Source: Collinsella sp. TF05-9AC (GTDB lineage Bacteria; Actinomycetota; Coriobacteriia; Coriobacteriales; Coriobacteriaceae). From it: a DNA stretch of 64,000 nt. A model generated the notes under the pieces. The model was given only the letters and a program-made list of their open reading frames with translations. It was not told the origin of the DNA and searched no databases. The translations under genes were made by a program, and so were the position numbers. Where the stretch lies: contig NZ_QSSH01000002.1 in the NCBI RefSeq assembly GCF_003438495.1, forward strand, positions 62,001-126,000, given 5' to 3'. This document shows, piece by piece, positions 25,178 to 33,802 of the stretch. Position 1 is the stretch's first letter. Each line of letters starts with the position of its first letter.

Positions 25178-26158
25178 TTACGCGTCCAGAGCGGAAAGGT
25201 CGATGCCCAGGGCCTCGGCCATCTCGTCGTTCTTGACGACGACCAGGTCCTTGCTCGAGAGGTGCTTGATAGGCATGTCTTCGGGCTTGGCCTCGCCCTT
25301 CAGGATCTTAACGGCCATTTCGCCCGCGGCGTAGCCCAGGTCCTCATAGTTGATGGAGAGGGTGAACAGGCCGCCGGCCATGCACATGCCCTCCTCGCCG
25401 GTCACGAAGGGAAGCTTGTTTTCCTTGCAGATCTGGCCGACCTGCGAGGCACCCGCGGCGATGGTGTTGTCGGTGGGGGAGTACAGCGCGTCGACCTTGC
25501 CCACGGCAGACTCGACGACGGACTGAATCTCGTTGGAGCTCGAGACGGTGAAGTCAGTGTACTCGAGGCCAAGCTTGTCGAGCTCCTTCTTGGCGGCCTT
25601 GATTTGGACGTCGGAGTTGGACTCGGCGGTGCAGTAGAGCAGGCCGACCTTCTTTACGTCGGGCAGGACCTTCTGCATCATCTCGAGCTGCTCGGCGACC
25701 GGGGTGAGGTCGGAAGCGCCCGTGACGTTGGTGCCGGGCTTGTCGTTGTCCTGGACCAGGCCGGAGGCGGCGTAGTCGGTGATGGCGCAGCCCACGATGG
25801 GGATATCGGCCGTGGCGCCGGCGGCAGCCTGCGCGGCGGGCGTGGCGATGGCATAAATCAGGTTGACGTTGTCGCCCACAAACTTGTCGGCAATGGACTT
25901 ACACGTGGACTGGTCGTTCTGGGCGTTCTTCTGGTCGATCTTGACCTTAAGGCCGCTCTTCTTGATGGCCTTGACGAAGCCGTCGTTGGCGGCATCGAGC
26001 GCGGAGTGCTCGGTGAGCTGCAGAACGCCGATGGTGTAGTCGGAACCGGCGGCAGCGGAGCCGGAACCAGAGCTGCCGCCGCATCCGGCGAGCGGGGCGA
26101 GCGCGAGCAGGCCGGCGGAGACCAGAAGGCTCCTGCGGCTGATGGTGATGTCCTTCAT
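25178..26158 (-). CDS. ABC transporter substrate-binding lipoprotein (ABC_sub_bind/TrpX-like)
   Basis: 326 residues. The N-terminus ISRRSLLVSAGLLAL-APLAGC carries a lipobox with the lipidated C26 and a twin arginine at 8-9 that could direct Tat export. The mature part follows the ABC_sub_bind pattern (IGVLQLTEHSALDAANDGF, later VGCAITDYAASGLV and GLLYCTAES). Streptococcal relatives bind tryptophan; others bind sugars or unknown ligands. The ATG at 26158 follows GGGGGT; the longer in-frame start would precede the signal peptide. First gene of the three-gene importer. Confidence 0.88.
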   Translation of the reverse strand: MKDITISRRSLLVSAGLLALAPLAGCGGSSGSGSAAAGSDYTIGVLQLTEHSALDAANDGFVKAIKKSGLKVKIDQKNAQNDQSTCKSIADKFVGDNVNLIYAIATPAAQAAAGATADIPIVGCAITDYAASGLVQDNDKPGTNVTGASDLTPVAEQLEMMQKVLPDVKKVGLLYCTAESNSDVQIKAAKKELDKLGLEYTDFTVSSSNEIQSVVESAVGKVDALYSPTDNTIAAGASQVGQICKENKLPFVTGEEGMCMAGGLFTLSINYEDLGYAAGEMAVKILKGEAKPEDMPIKHLSSKDLVVVKNDEMAEALGIDLSALDA

Positions 26159-26318
26159 ATCATTACCCCCAGTATAAAAATGGCTGGAAACACTGCACTG
26201 GGACAAAGTGCAAGTGGGACTATAGTAGCGCTGATGTCCATTTTTACAACAGCCTGGCGGGTTTTTTAATACAGAATCGGATGGGCGGTACGGGTAGTCG
26301 AATGGGCGGCGGAGGGTC

Positions 26319-27104
26319 TTATGCGGCGGAGGAGGCGTCGTCCTCGTCCAGGGCGGCGAAGAGCTTCTTGCCGTCGAGCAGGCGCGTGCTGACGTTTCTC
26401 ATACGGGCGATCTCGACGGTGCGCAGCGTATCGTCGGTGCCTCGGGCGTCGTAGACCGTTCCCAGCAGATACGAGATGCCATCGCGCTGCCTGATGGCAA
26501 AGGGACGGAGTGTCATCCGTGCTGCTTCGGTTTCGCCGCGTGTCGTGACGCTCGAAATATCAAAACTCACCGTGGTTCCGTGGTCGATGGCCTGCTCGAC
26601 GAGCTCGCACGTGTCGATGCGCTTGATGGGCGTGCGTGTTGCCTTGGTAGCCTTGCTGCCTGCGCTTGGAGCGGGTTCGGGTGTATCGAGGTAGCCGCGA
26701 ACGTCGGCGCTCGCCATGGCAACTAAGTGCTGCGCCATGCTCTTGCGGATAGCGATAGGCGTGGAGCGGTTGCGCATGACCATACCGTGGAGCCGGATGA
26801 TCTCTTCATCGGTGAGCGGGCGGGTAAGAAGTTTGTAGCCCACGCCGCGTTTGTATTCAATTTCGTATCCGGCATGGCGAAGCGCGGAGATGGCGGTGTA
26901 GATGCTGCGCCGCGCCGCCGAGATGGGCATGCGGGCGGGGTCGTCGGGATGGGCGAGGCGCCGGATCAGCTCATCGGAAAGCATGGCCTTGTCTTCGCCG
27001 GTGTTTTCGCTCAAGAGCTGCAGGATACGAACGGCGCGATAGGCTGCCATCGAGGCGGCGCCCCTCGTCGTGGTGTCGTAGGTTTCAACAGCGGCTTCGG
27101 TCAT
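26319..27104 (-). CDS. WYL/DeoR-like transcriptional regulator
   Basis: 261 residues. An N-terminal winged helix-turn-helix (AYRAVRILQLLSENTGE, then SAARRSIYTAISALRHAGYE) ends at YKRGVGYKLLTRPL. The C-terminal half has the strand pattern of a WYL domain (MTLRPFAIRQRDGISYLLGT, then RTVEIARMRNV), although the W-Y-L triplet itself is not literal. The ATG at 27104 is 10 bases from AAAGGA; the GTG at 27113 is too close. The likely target is unknown; the neighbouring importer is a candidate. Confidence 0.72.
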   Translation of the reverse strand: MTEAAVETYDTTTRGAASMAAYRAVRILQLLSENTGEDKAMLSDELIRRLAHPDDPARMPISAARRSIYTAISALRHAGYEIEYKRGVGYKLLTRPLTDEEIIRLHGMVMRNRSTPIAIRKSMAQHLVAMASADVRGYLDTPEPAPSAGSKATKATRTPIKRIDTCELVEQAIDHGTTVSFDISSVTTRGETEAARMTLRPFAIRQRDGISYLLGTVYDARGTDDTLRTVEIARMRNVSTRLLDGKKLFAALDEDDASSAA

Positions 27105-27221
27105 GGTGCCCACGTCCTTTCCGTTTTGGGTGGCGACGGTATGGAGCCTAGGACGCGGGGCTTTCCCAGGGGCGCAGGGCGCTCTGGGCGGTCGGTAGTC
27201 GTCGGCAAACGGCGGGTCGAG

Positions 27222-27284
27222 TTTTCAACAGCCCTGCTCAACTGACCAAAAACTTGCCAAAAGCTTGACGGATGCTGTTGAAAA
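27222..27284. repeat. Inverted repeat TTTTCAACAGC upstream of the WYL regulator
   Basis: TTTTCAACAGC (27222-27232) and GCTGTTGAAAA (27274-27284) are perfect complements 41 bases apart. The right arm touches the asnS terminator. A looping operator for the regulator gene is possible. Confidence 0.5.
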
Positions 27285-27316
27285 AAGCGTCTCTCGACCG
27301 ATGTCGAGAGACGCTT
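27279..27316 (-). terminator. Terminator of asnS
   Basis: On the minus strand AAGCGTCTCTCGAC pairs with GTCGAGAGACGCTT (27285-27298/27303-27316), followed by TTTT. Confidence 0.9.
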
Positions 27317-27362
27317 GTGCGATGAGCGTTGGCGTGTGGCGACGCGAGCTAGCGTTCGACGA

Positions 27363-28766
27363 TTAGAAGTCGGCGTTGCCCACGGTGCGCGGGTGCGGCA
27401 GGACGTCGCGGATGTTGCCCACGCCGGTCAGATACATGACCAAGCGCTCGAAGCCCAGACCGTAGCCGGCGTGCTTGCAGGAACCGTAGCGGCGCAGGTC
27501 AAGGTAGTACTTGTACTGCTCGGGATTCATACCCAGGTCCTTGATGCGGGCCTCGAGCAGATCCAGGCGCTCCTCGCGCTGGGAGCCACCGATGATCTCG
27601 CCGATGCCCGGCACCAGGCAGTCGGCGGCGGCGACGGTCTTGCCGTCCTCGTTCATGCGCATGTAGAACGCCTTGATCTCGGCCGGGTAGTCGGTCACGA
27701 AGGTCGGGCGCTTAAAGTGCTCCTCGGTCAGGAAACGCTCGTGCTCGGTTTGCAGGTCGATGCCCCAGCTCACGGGATAGTCAAACTTGTGACCGGCGGC
27801 GACGGCCTGCTCCAGGATCTCGACGGCCTCGGTGTAGGTAACGCGGGCAAAGTCGGAGTTGGCGACATGGTCCAGGCGCTCGAGCAGACCCTTGTCCACA
27901 AACTTGTTGAGCATATTGAGCTCGTCGGGGCAGGTTGCCATGACGTCCTTAAGGACGTACTTGAGCATGGCCTCGGCGTTATCCATGTAGTCGTTAAGGT
28001 CGGCAAAGGCCATCTCGGGCTCGATCATCCAAAACTCGGCGGCGTGGCGCGTGGTGTTGGAGTTCTCGGCACGGAAGGTGGGGCCAAAGGTGTACACGTC
28101 GCCAAAGGCCATGGCAAAGTTCTCGGCATTGAGCTGGCCGGACACGGTGAGGCTTGCATGCTTGCCAAAGAAGTCCTGGCTCCAGTCGACCTCGCCGGAC
28201 TCGGTGAGGGGCGGATTTTTGGGGTCGAGCGTGGTCACGCGGAACATCTCGCCGGCGCCCTCGCAGTCACTCGTGGTGATGATGGGGGTGTTGACGTAGA
28301 CAAAGCCCTGCTCCTGGAAGAAGCGGTGGATGGCGGCAGCCGCGACAGAGCGGATGCGGAACACGGCGCGGAACAGGTTGGTGCGCGGACGCAGGTGCTG
28401 CTGGGTGCGCAGGAACTCGACGGTTGCGCGCTTCTTCTGCAGCGGGTAATCCGGGGCGCTGACGCCCTCGACCTCGATGGAGGTGGCAGAAAGCTCGAAA
28501 GGCTGGGGCGCATCGGGGGTCAGCTTGACGGTGCCGGTGCAAATGAGTGCGGCCGAGACGTTTTGATGGGCGATCTCGTCGTAGTTGTCGAGTGCCTCGC
28601 GGTTCATGACGACCTGCAGGTCGCGGAAGCAGCTGCCGTCGTTGAGCGTAACAAAGCCGAAGTTCTTCATGTCGCGGACGGACTTGACCCAGCCGGCGAC
28701 GGTGACGGTCTGGCCGCCGAGCGACTCGGCATCGGCATAGAGCTGCGCGATTTTGGTGCGGTTCAC
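27363..28766 (-). CDS. asnS: Asparaginyl-tRNA synthetase
   Basis: A class IIb synthetase of 467 residues. The N-terminal OB fold shows [20 protein letters not shown]; the catalytic domain shows motif 2 ([20 protein letters not shown]) and motif 3 ([15 protein letters not shown]). The asparagine-type loop distinguishes it from AspRS. The start is GTG at 28766, four bases after GGGAGG. Longer frames to 29030 run back through the promoter and the neighbour's terminator. Presence implies direct Asn-tRNA charging. Confidence 0.96.
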   Translation of the reverse strand: MNRTKIAQLYADAESLGGQTVTVAGWVKSVRDMKNFGFVTLNDGSCFRDLQVVMNREALDNYDEIAHQNVSAALICTGTVKLTPDAPQPFELSATSIEVEGVSAPDYPLQKKRATVEFLRTQQHLRPRTNLFRAVFRIRSVAAAAIHRFFQEQGFVYVNTPIITTSDCEGAGEMFRVTTLDPKNPPLTESGEVDWSQDFFGKHASLTVSGQLNAENFAMAFGDVYTFGPTFRAENSNTTRHAAEFWMIEPEMAFADLNDYMDNAEAMLKYVLKDVMATCPDELNMLNKFVDKGLLERLDHVANSDFARVTYTEAVEILEQAVAAGHKFDYPVSWGIDLQTEHERFLTEEHFKRPTFVTDYPAEIKAFYMRMNEDGKTVAAADCLVPGIGEIIGGSQREERLDLLEARIKDLGMNPEQYKYYLDLRRYGSCKHAGYGLGFERLVMYLTGVGNIRDVLPHPRTVGNADF

Positions 28767-28876
28767 GTATCCTCCCATAACGGTTGAATGATAGTTATCC
28801 ATACAGTTCGATATTTTAGCAGCTCGGCTCATTTGGGCTATACAGATAAGGCATTGGCGGGATGGTTTTTCAAACG

Positions 28877-28910
28877 AAAAGCGCCCGCGGCCTAATGGTC
28901 GTGGGCGCTT
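28877..28910 (-). terminator. Terminator of the EIIA gene
   Basis: On the minus strand AAGCGCCCACG pairs with CGCGGGCGCT, followed by TTTCG. Confidence 0.8.
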
Positions 28911-28947
28911 GACGAGGTGCCTTTTGGCTGTGTGGCGCGGGGCCTGG

Positions 28948-29511
28948 CTACTTGGTCTTGGCAACCAGCAGCGGGTCGCCAAGCTTGACGAGCGGGTTGC
29001 CGCCGATAAGCGTTCCAGACTCGCCGACATGGTCGATGCTCTTAAGACGATCGAGCTCGGAGACGATGACGGTCACGATGTCCTCGTGACCAGCGGCCTT
29101 AATGGCCTCGCGGTCGAAGCTGATGAGCGGCTGGCCTGCCTTGACCACATCGCCCATCTCGACAAAGCGGGCAAAACCCTTGCCGTTCATTTCCACGGTG
29201 CCCAGGCCAACATGGATGAACACGCGCAGGCCGTCCTCGGTAATCATGCCGATGGAGTGGTTGGTGACAGTGGTGGCACCGATGCGGCCGTTGGCGGGCG
29301 CATAGATGGTGCCGGTAATGGGCTCGATGCCATAGCCCTGGCCAAGCATGCCCGAGGCGATCGTCTCGTCGGGAACCTCGTTCAGGTTGACGAGCACGCC
29401 GTTGACGGGGGCATAGATGACGCCTTCGCGGGTAGCGAAGCTTGCTGCGGGCGGAACGGACGCCTCGCCGGTCGAGGTGAAGGTGGACTTAAGCGAATCG
29501 AGCAGACCCAT
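28948..29511 (-). CDS. PTS glucose-type EIIA component
   Basis: 187 residues from the ATG at 29511 (GGAGG upstream). [18 protein letters not shown] and TVTNHSIGM lead to the phosphorylated histidine H100 in [13 protein letters not shown]85 is the second active-site histidine. It passes phosphate from HPr to an EIIB. The EIICB at 33.8 kb has no EIIA domain, so this free EIIA could serve it. It is expressed alone, between two terminators. Confidence 0.92.
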   Translation of the reverse strand: MGLLDSLKSTFTSTGEASVPPAASFATREGVIYAPVNGVLVNLNEVPDETIASGMLGQGYGIEPITGTIYAPANGRIGATTVTNHSIGMITEDGLRVFIHVGLGTVEMNGKGFARFVEMGDVVKAGQPLISFDREAIKAAGHEDIVTVIVSELDRLKSIDHVGESGTLIGGNPLVKLGDPLLVAKTK

Positions 29512-29754
29512 AGTTGCCTCCAACTTAAATAGGCGCATATCGCGCGTTTGGTTTGCCGGAAACGTTTCATATGTGTTTCGCGGCTTGGTCAACGCCCCTA
29601 TTCTACGCTGCTCAAAGATACCTCTGAGCTGGGATTATGTGATATATCAGTTGAAGGGAAACTTATTGCCGGAGTGTTTCTGCGCCACGGGTTCAAGTGG
29701 GGTACGCTTGAAGGCAAAAAACAAGGGCGCTTAATTTGCGCGAAGGGAGCACAT

Positions 29755-30654
29755 ATGATTGTCGAGAACCATGCGCTGTGGGGCGAGGAGCCGACCGAGG
29801 AATATCCGGCGACCTTTACGTATTTGGGTGCCGAGCCGCTGCCCGATAAACCGAATGGCCGCCGCCCTGCCGTGATTATCTGCGGCGGAGGTGCGTTTAC
29901 GCATATCGCTCCGCATGAGCAGGATCCCGTGGCGTTTGCGTTTTTGGATCACGGCTACCAGGCCTTTGTGCTCAACTATGTCACGAGTTCTACGGGTGAC
30001 GTGAGCTTTCCGCACCCCCAGGCAGATCTTGCCAAGATGGTCGCCACGGTGCGCGCCAACGCTGACGAGTGGCATGTCGATCCCAAGCGCGTGTGCGTCG
30101 TGGGCTTTTCTGCTGGCGGCATGATTTGCGCTTCGCTGGCAACACAGTGGAAGACCGGCCCCTTCGCGGCACTTGCCGGGGCGCGTCCGGACGACATTCG
30201 TCCCGATGCCGTGGTGCTGGGCTATCCATTGCTCGACTTTGCCTATGTGCGCGACATACAGACGCGCGATCCGCGCATTGACTTGCGCGTGCCCAAGACG
30301 GGCGGCAAGACGGGACGCGATTTGCTCAACGACTACCTGTCGATGGTGACGGGCGGCGAGGCAACTGACGAGCATCTGGCCGACATCTGCCCCACCACGC
30401 ATGTTTCGCGCCAGATGCCACCGACCTTTGTGTGGGGCGTGTCCGACGACAAGACGGCGCCGATCGCGCAGGTCTACCCGTTTGCGCAGCGCATGGCCGA
30501 GGAGGGCGTTGCATGCGAGATGCACGTCTTCGACCAGGGTGGTCACGGCCTTTCGCTCGGCAACGCCAACACCGCGGTCGACAACGAGGACAAGCAGGTG
30601 GCGGTCCGCCCTTGGATTCGCCTAGCCTTCCGCTTCCTGGAGCGCCATCTGTAA
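29755..30654 (+). CDS. Alpha/beta-hydrolase, acetyl-esterase type
   Basis: 299 residues. An oxyanion-hole loop VIICGGGAFTHI, nucleophile elbow GFSAGG, then acid and histidine in WGVSDDKTAP and DQGGHGLSLG complete a serine-hydrolase triad. There is no signal peptide, so it is cytosolic. Enzymes of this group (BD-FAE/xylan esterase-like) deacetylate sugars or small esters. The ATG at 29755 follows AAGGGAG; the frame continues upstream into the EIIA promoter region but without a ribosome site. Confidence 0.85.
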   Translation: MIVENHALWGEEPTEEYPATFTYLGAEPLPDKPNGRRPAVIICGGGAFTHIAPHEQDPVAFAFLDHGYQAFVLNYVTSSTGDVSFPHPQADLAKMVATVRANADEWHVDPKRVCVVGFSAGGMICASLATQWKTGPFAALAGARPDDIRPDAVVLGYPLLDFAYVRDIQTRDPRIDLRVPKTGGKTGRDLLNDYLSMVTGGEATDEHLADICPTTHVSRQMPPTFVWGVSDDKTAPIAQVYPFAQRMAEEGVACEMHVFDQGGHGLSLGNANTAVDNEDKQVAVRPWIRLAFRFLERHL

Positions 30655-30683
30655 GAGGACGGGCATCCCAGCCCTTCAATAAC

Positions 30684-30746
30684 TTGCGGTGAAATAGTTC
30701 CGATCTGGGGCATCAACCAGCCCATCCAGGAACTATTCCACCGCAA
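30684..30746. repeat. Hairpin with TTGCGGTGAAATA arms (copy 1)
   Basis: TTGCGGTGAAATAGTTCC (30684-30701) pairs with GGAACTATTCCACCGCAA (30729-30746), one mismatch. Downstream of the esterase gene. A second hairpin with the same outer arm is at 40138-40203. Confidence 0.8.
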
Positions 30747-30768
30747 CTTTGTTTTTGATGCCCCGCCC

Positions 30769-30968
30769 GGAAACTGCGTCCCAGTTTTGCCTTTCAAGGT
30801 GGGACACGGTTTCCCATAGGGCCTCGACTGGGAAAGTGCGTCCCGTTTCGAGTGGGGATTCCGGGATGCATTTTCCGTAAGAGGCCTGTTTGGGAAACCA
30901 TATCCCGTTTCGAGCCAGAATTCTGGGATGTAGTTTCCCCGAGAGGCCTCATCGGGAAACTATGGCCC
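30769..30968. repeat. Tandem array: three 62-bp hairpin units plus a partial fourth
   Basis: Units start at about 30769, 30830, 30892 and 30954 (partial). Each opens GGGAAAC-like, then RTCCC, GTTTCGAG, a variable stretch, GGGATG, GTTTCC and AGAGGCCT. Within each unit GGGAAAC..TCCC pairs with GGGAT..GTTTCC. Divergence between units is high (unit 1 is the least conserved), but the spacing is regular. It lies between the esterase gene and the feoB promoter; no gene is visible from 30655 to 31127. Confidence 0.8.
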
Positions 30969-31007
30969 TGAACTCTCCTGCCTGTCCCCATTGCGCCAAT
31001 CTGCTGA

Positions 31008-31037
31008 TTGAACGTCATTGTGTGTTCACGCTATCAT
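31008..31037 (+). promoter_or_regulatory. Probable feoB promoter
   Basis: TTGAAC (31008-31013), 18-base spacer, TATCAT (31032-31037). Confidence 0.5.
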
Positions 31038-31051
31038 GTAAGCTTAAAATT

Positions 31052-31080
31052 GGTTAGCCATGGCAAACGGTTAGCCATGG
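31052..31080 (+). promoter_or_regulatory. Repeated GGTTAGCCATGG site before feoB
   Basis: Two identical 12-mers at 31052-31063 and 31069-31080. The first extends to a near-palindrome, GTTAGCCATGGCAAAC. The half-site resembles the TTAGGTTAGCC core of DtxR/IdeR iron boxes, and it lies just after the promoter of an iron importer. Regulation by a DtxR-type repressor is inferred. Confidence 0.5.
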
Positions 31081-31127
31081 TGAACATAAATGCAACGCCC
31101 TGTGGGCGCCGGGGGAGGAACACGGAC

Positions 31128-33488
31128 GTGAGGCTCGATACACTCGAGATTGGAAAGGACGCCGTCGTCGCATCGGTGACATCGGACGACCAGGCACTCC
31201 GACAGCATATTTTGGACATGGGCCTAACGCCGGGCACCGAAGTCACCATGATGAAGTACGCCCCCATGGGTGACCCGCTCGAGATCCGCCTGCGTGGCTA
31301 CGAGTTGACACTGCGTAAGGACGATGCCGCTCGCATCGAGCTCGTGGGTATTCACGACACCGATACGGGTCCGCGCGCTAACGCCGCAATCGGCACGACG
31401 GAGCATCCGGCCCTGGGCGAGGGGACGTATTCGCCCCGTGCGGCAAAGACGGCCGTGCCCGAGGGCGCGCCGCTGCACTTTGCCCTCGCCGGCAACCAAA
31501 ACTGCGGCAAGACCACGTTATTCAACCAGCTGACGGGCTCCAACCAGCACGTCGGTAACTTTCCCGGCGTGACTGTCGACCGCAAAGATGGCACCATCCG
31601 TAACCATCCCGAGGCGAGCGTTACCGATCTGCCTGGCATTTACTCCCTGTCGCCGTACACAGGCGAAGAGGTCGTGAGCCGTCAGTTCATCCTCGACGAG
31701 CGCCCGGACGCCATCATCGACATCATTGACGCTACCAACATCGAGCGTAACCTGTACTTGACACTGCAGCTCATGGAGCTCGACCGCCCCATGGTCATCG
31801 CGCTCAACATGATGGACGAGGTGACCGCCAACGGCGGCGCCGTAGACGTCAACTTGCTCGAGAGCCTGATGGGCGTGCCCGTTGTCCCCATTAGCGCTGC
31901 CCGCAACGAGGGTATCGGCGAGCTGGTGGATCATGCCTTGCACGTCGCGCGGTTCCGCGAGCGCCCCGGTCGCCTGGACTTTTGCGCGCCCGACGGTCCG
32001 GACGGCGGTGCGCTGCATCGCTGCATCCACGGTATTGCTAACCTGATCGAGGACCATGCCGTGACGGCGCACATCCCGGTGCGCTTTGCGGCGACCAAGC
32101 TGGTCGAGGGCGATGAGCTGGTAACCGAGGCGCTTCACCTGGATCGCAATGAGCTCGACGCTATCGAGCACATCATTACCCAGATGGAGGGCGAGGCCGG
32201 CACCGACCGCCTATCTGCGTTGGCCGATATGCGTTTTAGCTTTATCGGCGACGTGTGCGGGCGTTGCGTCGTCAAGCCGCACGAAAGCCGCGAGCACGTG
32301 CGCTCCGTCAAGATTGACCGCATCCTGACAGGTCGTTACACAGCCATTCCGGCGTTTCTGGTGATCATGGGCCTCGTCTTTTGGCTGACGTTTGGCGTGA
32401 TCGGCGCGGCGTTGCAGGGACTTATGGAGGACGGCATCGCTGCCATCATCGCTTCGGCCGATGCAGGCCTCAAGGCGTTCGGCACCAACGACGTGGTGCG
32501 CTCGCTGGCTGTCGACGGCGTGCTTACGGGCGTGGGCAGTGTACTGACCTTCCTGCCGATTATCGTCGTGCTCTTCTTGTTCCTCTCCATTCTGGAAGAC
32601 TCCGGCTACATGGCACGCGTAGCCTTTGTCATGGATAAGGTGTTGCGTCGCTTTGGCCTGTCGGGCCGCAGCTTCGTGCCCATGCTCGTCGGTTTTGGCT
32701 GCACCGTGCCGGCTATCATGTCGACCCGTACGCTCCCATCCGAGCACGACCGCAAGATGACGGTCATGCTCACGCCGTTTATGAGCTGTTCAGCCAAGTT
32801 GCCGGTTTACGGCTTGCTGTGCGGGGCGTTTTTCCCGCAGGCGACGGTTTCCGCCATGGTCTCGCTCTATCTGATCGGTATCGTGGTCGGCTGCATCGCG
32901 GCTTTGGTGCTCAACCGCACGGCATTTAAGGGCGACCCGGTGCCGTTTATCATGGAGCTTCCCAATTACCGCCTACCGAGCGTCAAGACGACGGTGATGC
33001 TGGCATGGGATAAGGCCAAGGACTTCATCACCAAGGCCTTTACCATTATCTTTGCCGCTACGGTGGTCATCTGGTTCCTTCAGACGTTCGATATCCGCTT
33101 TAACGTGGTCGCCGACCAGTCGCAAAGCCTGCTTGCCGGTCTGGGTAGCATCATCGCGCCGGTGTTGGCCCCGCTCGGTTTTGGCGACTGGCGCGCATCC
33201 ACGGCGCTCGTCACCGGACTTATTGCCAAGGAGAGCGTCATCTCGACGCTCACGGTGCTTTTGGGCGCAACGTCGCCCGCGGCGCTGTCGACCATGTTTT
33301 CGCCGTTTACCGCCTACGTGTTCTTGGTCTTTACGCTGCTGTACCCGCCTTGCGTGGCGTCCATCGGCGCCGTCAAGAGCGAGTTGGGCGCGCGCTATGC
33401 CGTGGCCGTGTTCGCGTTTCAAGTGACGGTCGCCTGGATCGTGGCGTTTGCCGTGCATTCGGCGGGCATATTGCTGGGGTTGGCTTAG
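31128..33488 (+). CDS. feoB: Ferrous iron transporter, FeoA-FeoB fusion
   Basis: 786 residues. The N-terminal 1-75 form a FeoA-type SH3-like domain (HILDMGLTPGTEVTMMKYAP, GDPLEIRLRGYELTLR). The cytosolic G domain follows: GNQNCGKT (122-129), DLPGIYSL (167-174), NMMDE. Then come eight or more membrane helices with the gate motif GCTVPAIMSTR and a C-terminal GLIAKESVIST. Imports Fe2+. The start is GTG at 31128, 9 bases after GGGAGG; longer in-frame starts (ATG 31077) would translate the operator repeats. FeoA is usually a separate gene. Confidence 0.92.
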   Translation: MRLDTLEIGKDAVVASVTSDDQALRQHILDMGLTPGTEVTMMKYAPMGDPLEIRLRGYELTLRKDDAARIELVGIHDTDTGPRANAAIGTTEHPALGEGTYSPRAAKTAVPEGAPLHFALAGNQNCGKTTLFNQLTGSNQHVGNFPGVTVDRKDGTIRNHPEASVTDLPGIYSLSPYTGEEVVSRQFILDERPDAIIDIIDATNIERNLYLTLQLMELDRPMVIALNMMDEVTANGGAVDVNLLESLMGVPVVPISAARNEGIGELVDHALHVARFRERPGRLDFCAPDGPDGGALHRCIHGIANLIEDHAVTAHIPVRFAATKLVEGDELVTEALHLDRNELDAIEHIITQMEGEAGTDRLSALADMRFSFIGDVCGRCVVKPHESREHVRSVKIDRILTGRYTAIPAFLVIMGLVFWLTFGVIGAALQGLMEDGIAAIIASADAGLKAFGTNDVVRSLAVDGVLTGVGSVLTFLPIIVVLFLFLSILEDSGYMARVAFVMDKVLRRFGLSGRSFVPMLVGFGCTVPAIMSTRTLPSEHDRKMTVMLTPFMSCSAKLPVYGLLCGAFFPQATVSAMVSLYLIGIVVGCIAALVLNRTAFKGDPVPFIMELPNYRLPSVKTTVMLAWDKAKDFITKAFTIIFAATVVIWFLQTFDIRFNVVADQSQSLLAGLGSIIAPVLAPLGFGDWRASTALVTGLIAKESVISTLTVLLGATSPAALSTMFSPFTAYVFLVFTLLYPPCVASIGAVKSELGARYAVAVFAFQVTVAWIVAFAVHSAGILLGLA

Positions 33489-33802
33489 GGGCGCGTTGAT
33501 GCTCCGCGCTTTTGGGCGAGCAACAATTAAACAAATATGAGCCAAAATACCGGTAATTGTCGGCCTGCGGGGACTGTCCTACGCTGCAGGTTGCCGTTCG
33601 CTGCCTATTTGCTGCCGTTTGCGGATTCGTAAATACTTGCAATCGTCGGTCGATTTAACCGCATTACGCGATGCCGATGCACATTTTTTGTGCCCCTTTC
33701 TACAATCACTTTGTGTCTATTGCCGAGCATGTCTTCCGTTTCGCCTGTGTGGGGACGTGGGGTGCAATAGTCGTTTGCAGAGGCTCATTGAGGAGGGAAT
33801 TG
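33489..33802. other. Gene-free spacer between feoB and the PTS gene
   Basis: No gene seen. One hairpin, CCTGC-G-GGAC/GTCC..GCAGG, at 33564-33590 has a GGGGACTGTCC centre and may be a decayed member of the GGGACAGG-core family. No convincing promoter or terminator could be fixed by eye. Confidence 0.4.

Noticed and set aside
28767..29030. Longer N-terminus of AsnS
   Set aside because: The extra residues translate the leader and the EIIA terminator; a GTG with a good ribosome site at 28766 gives family length.
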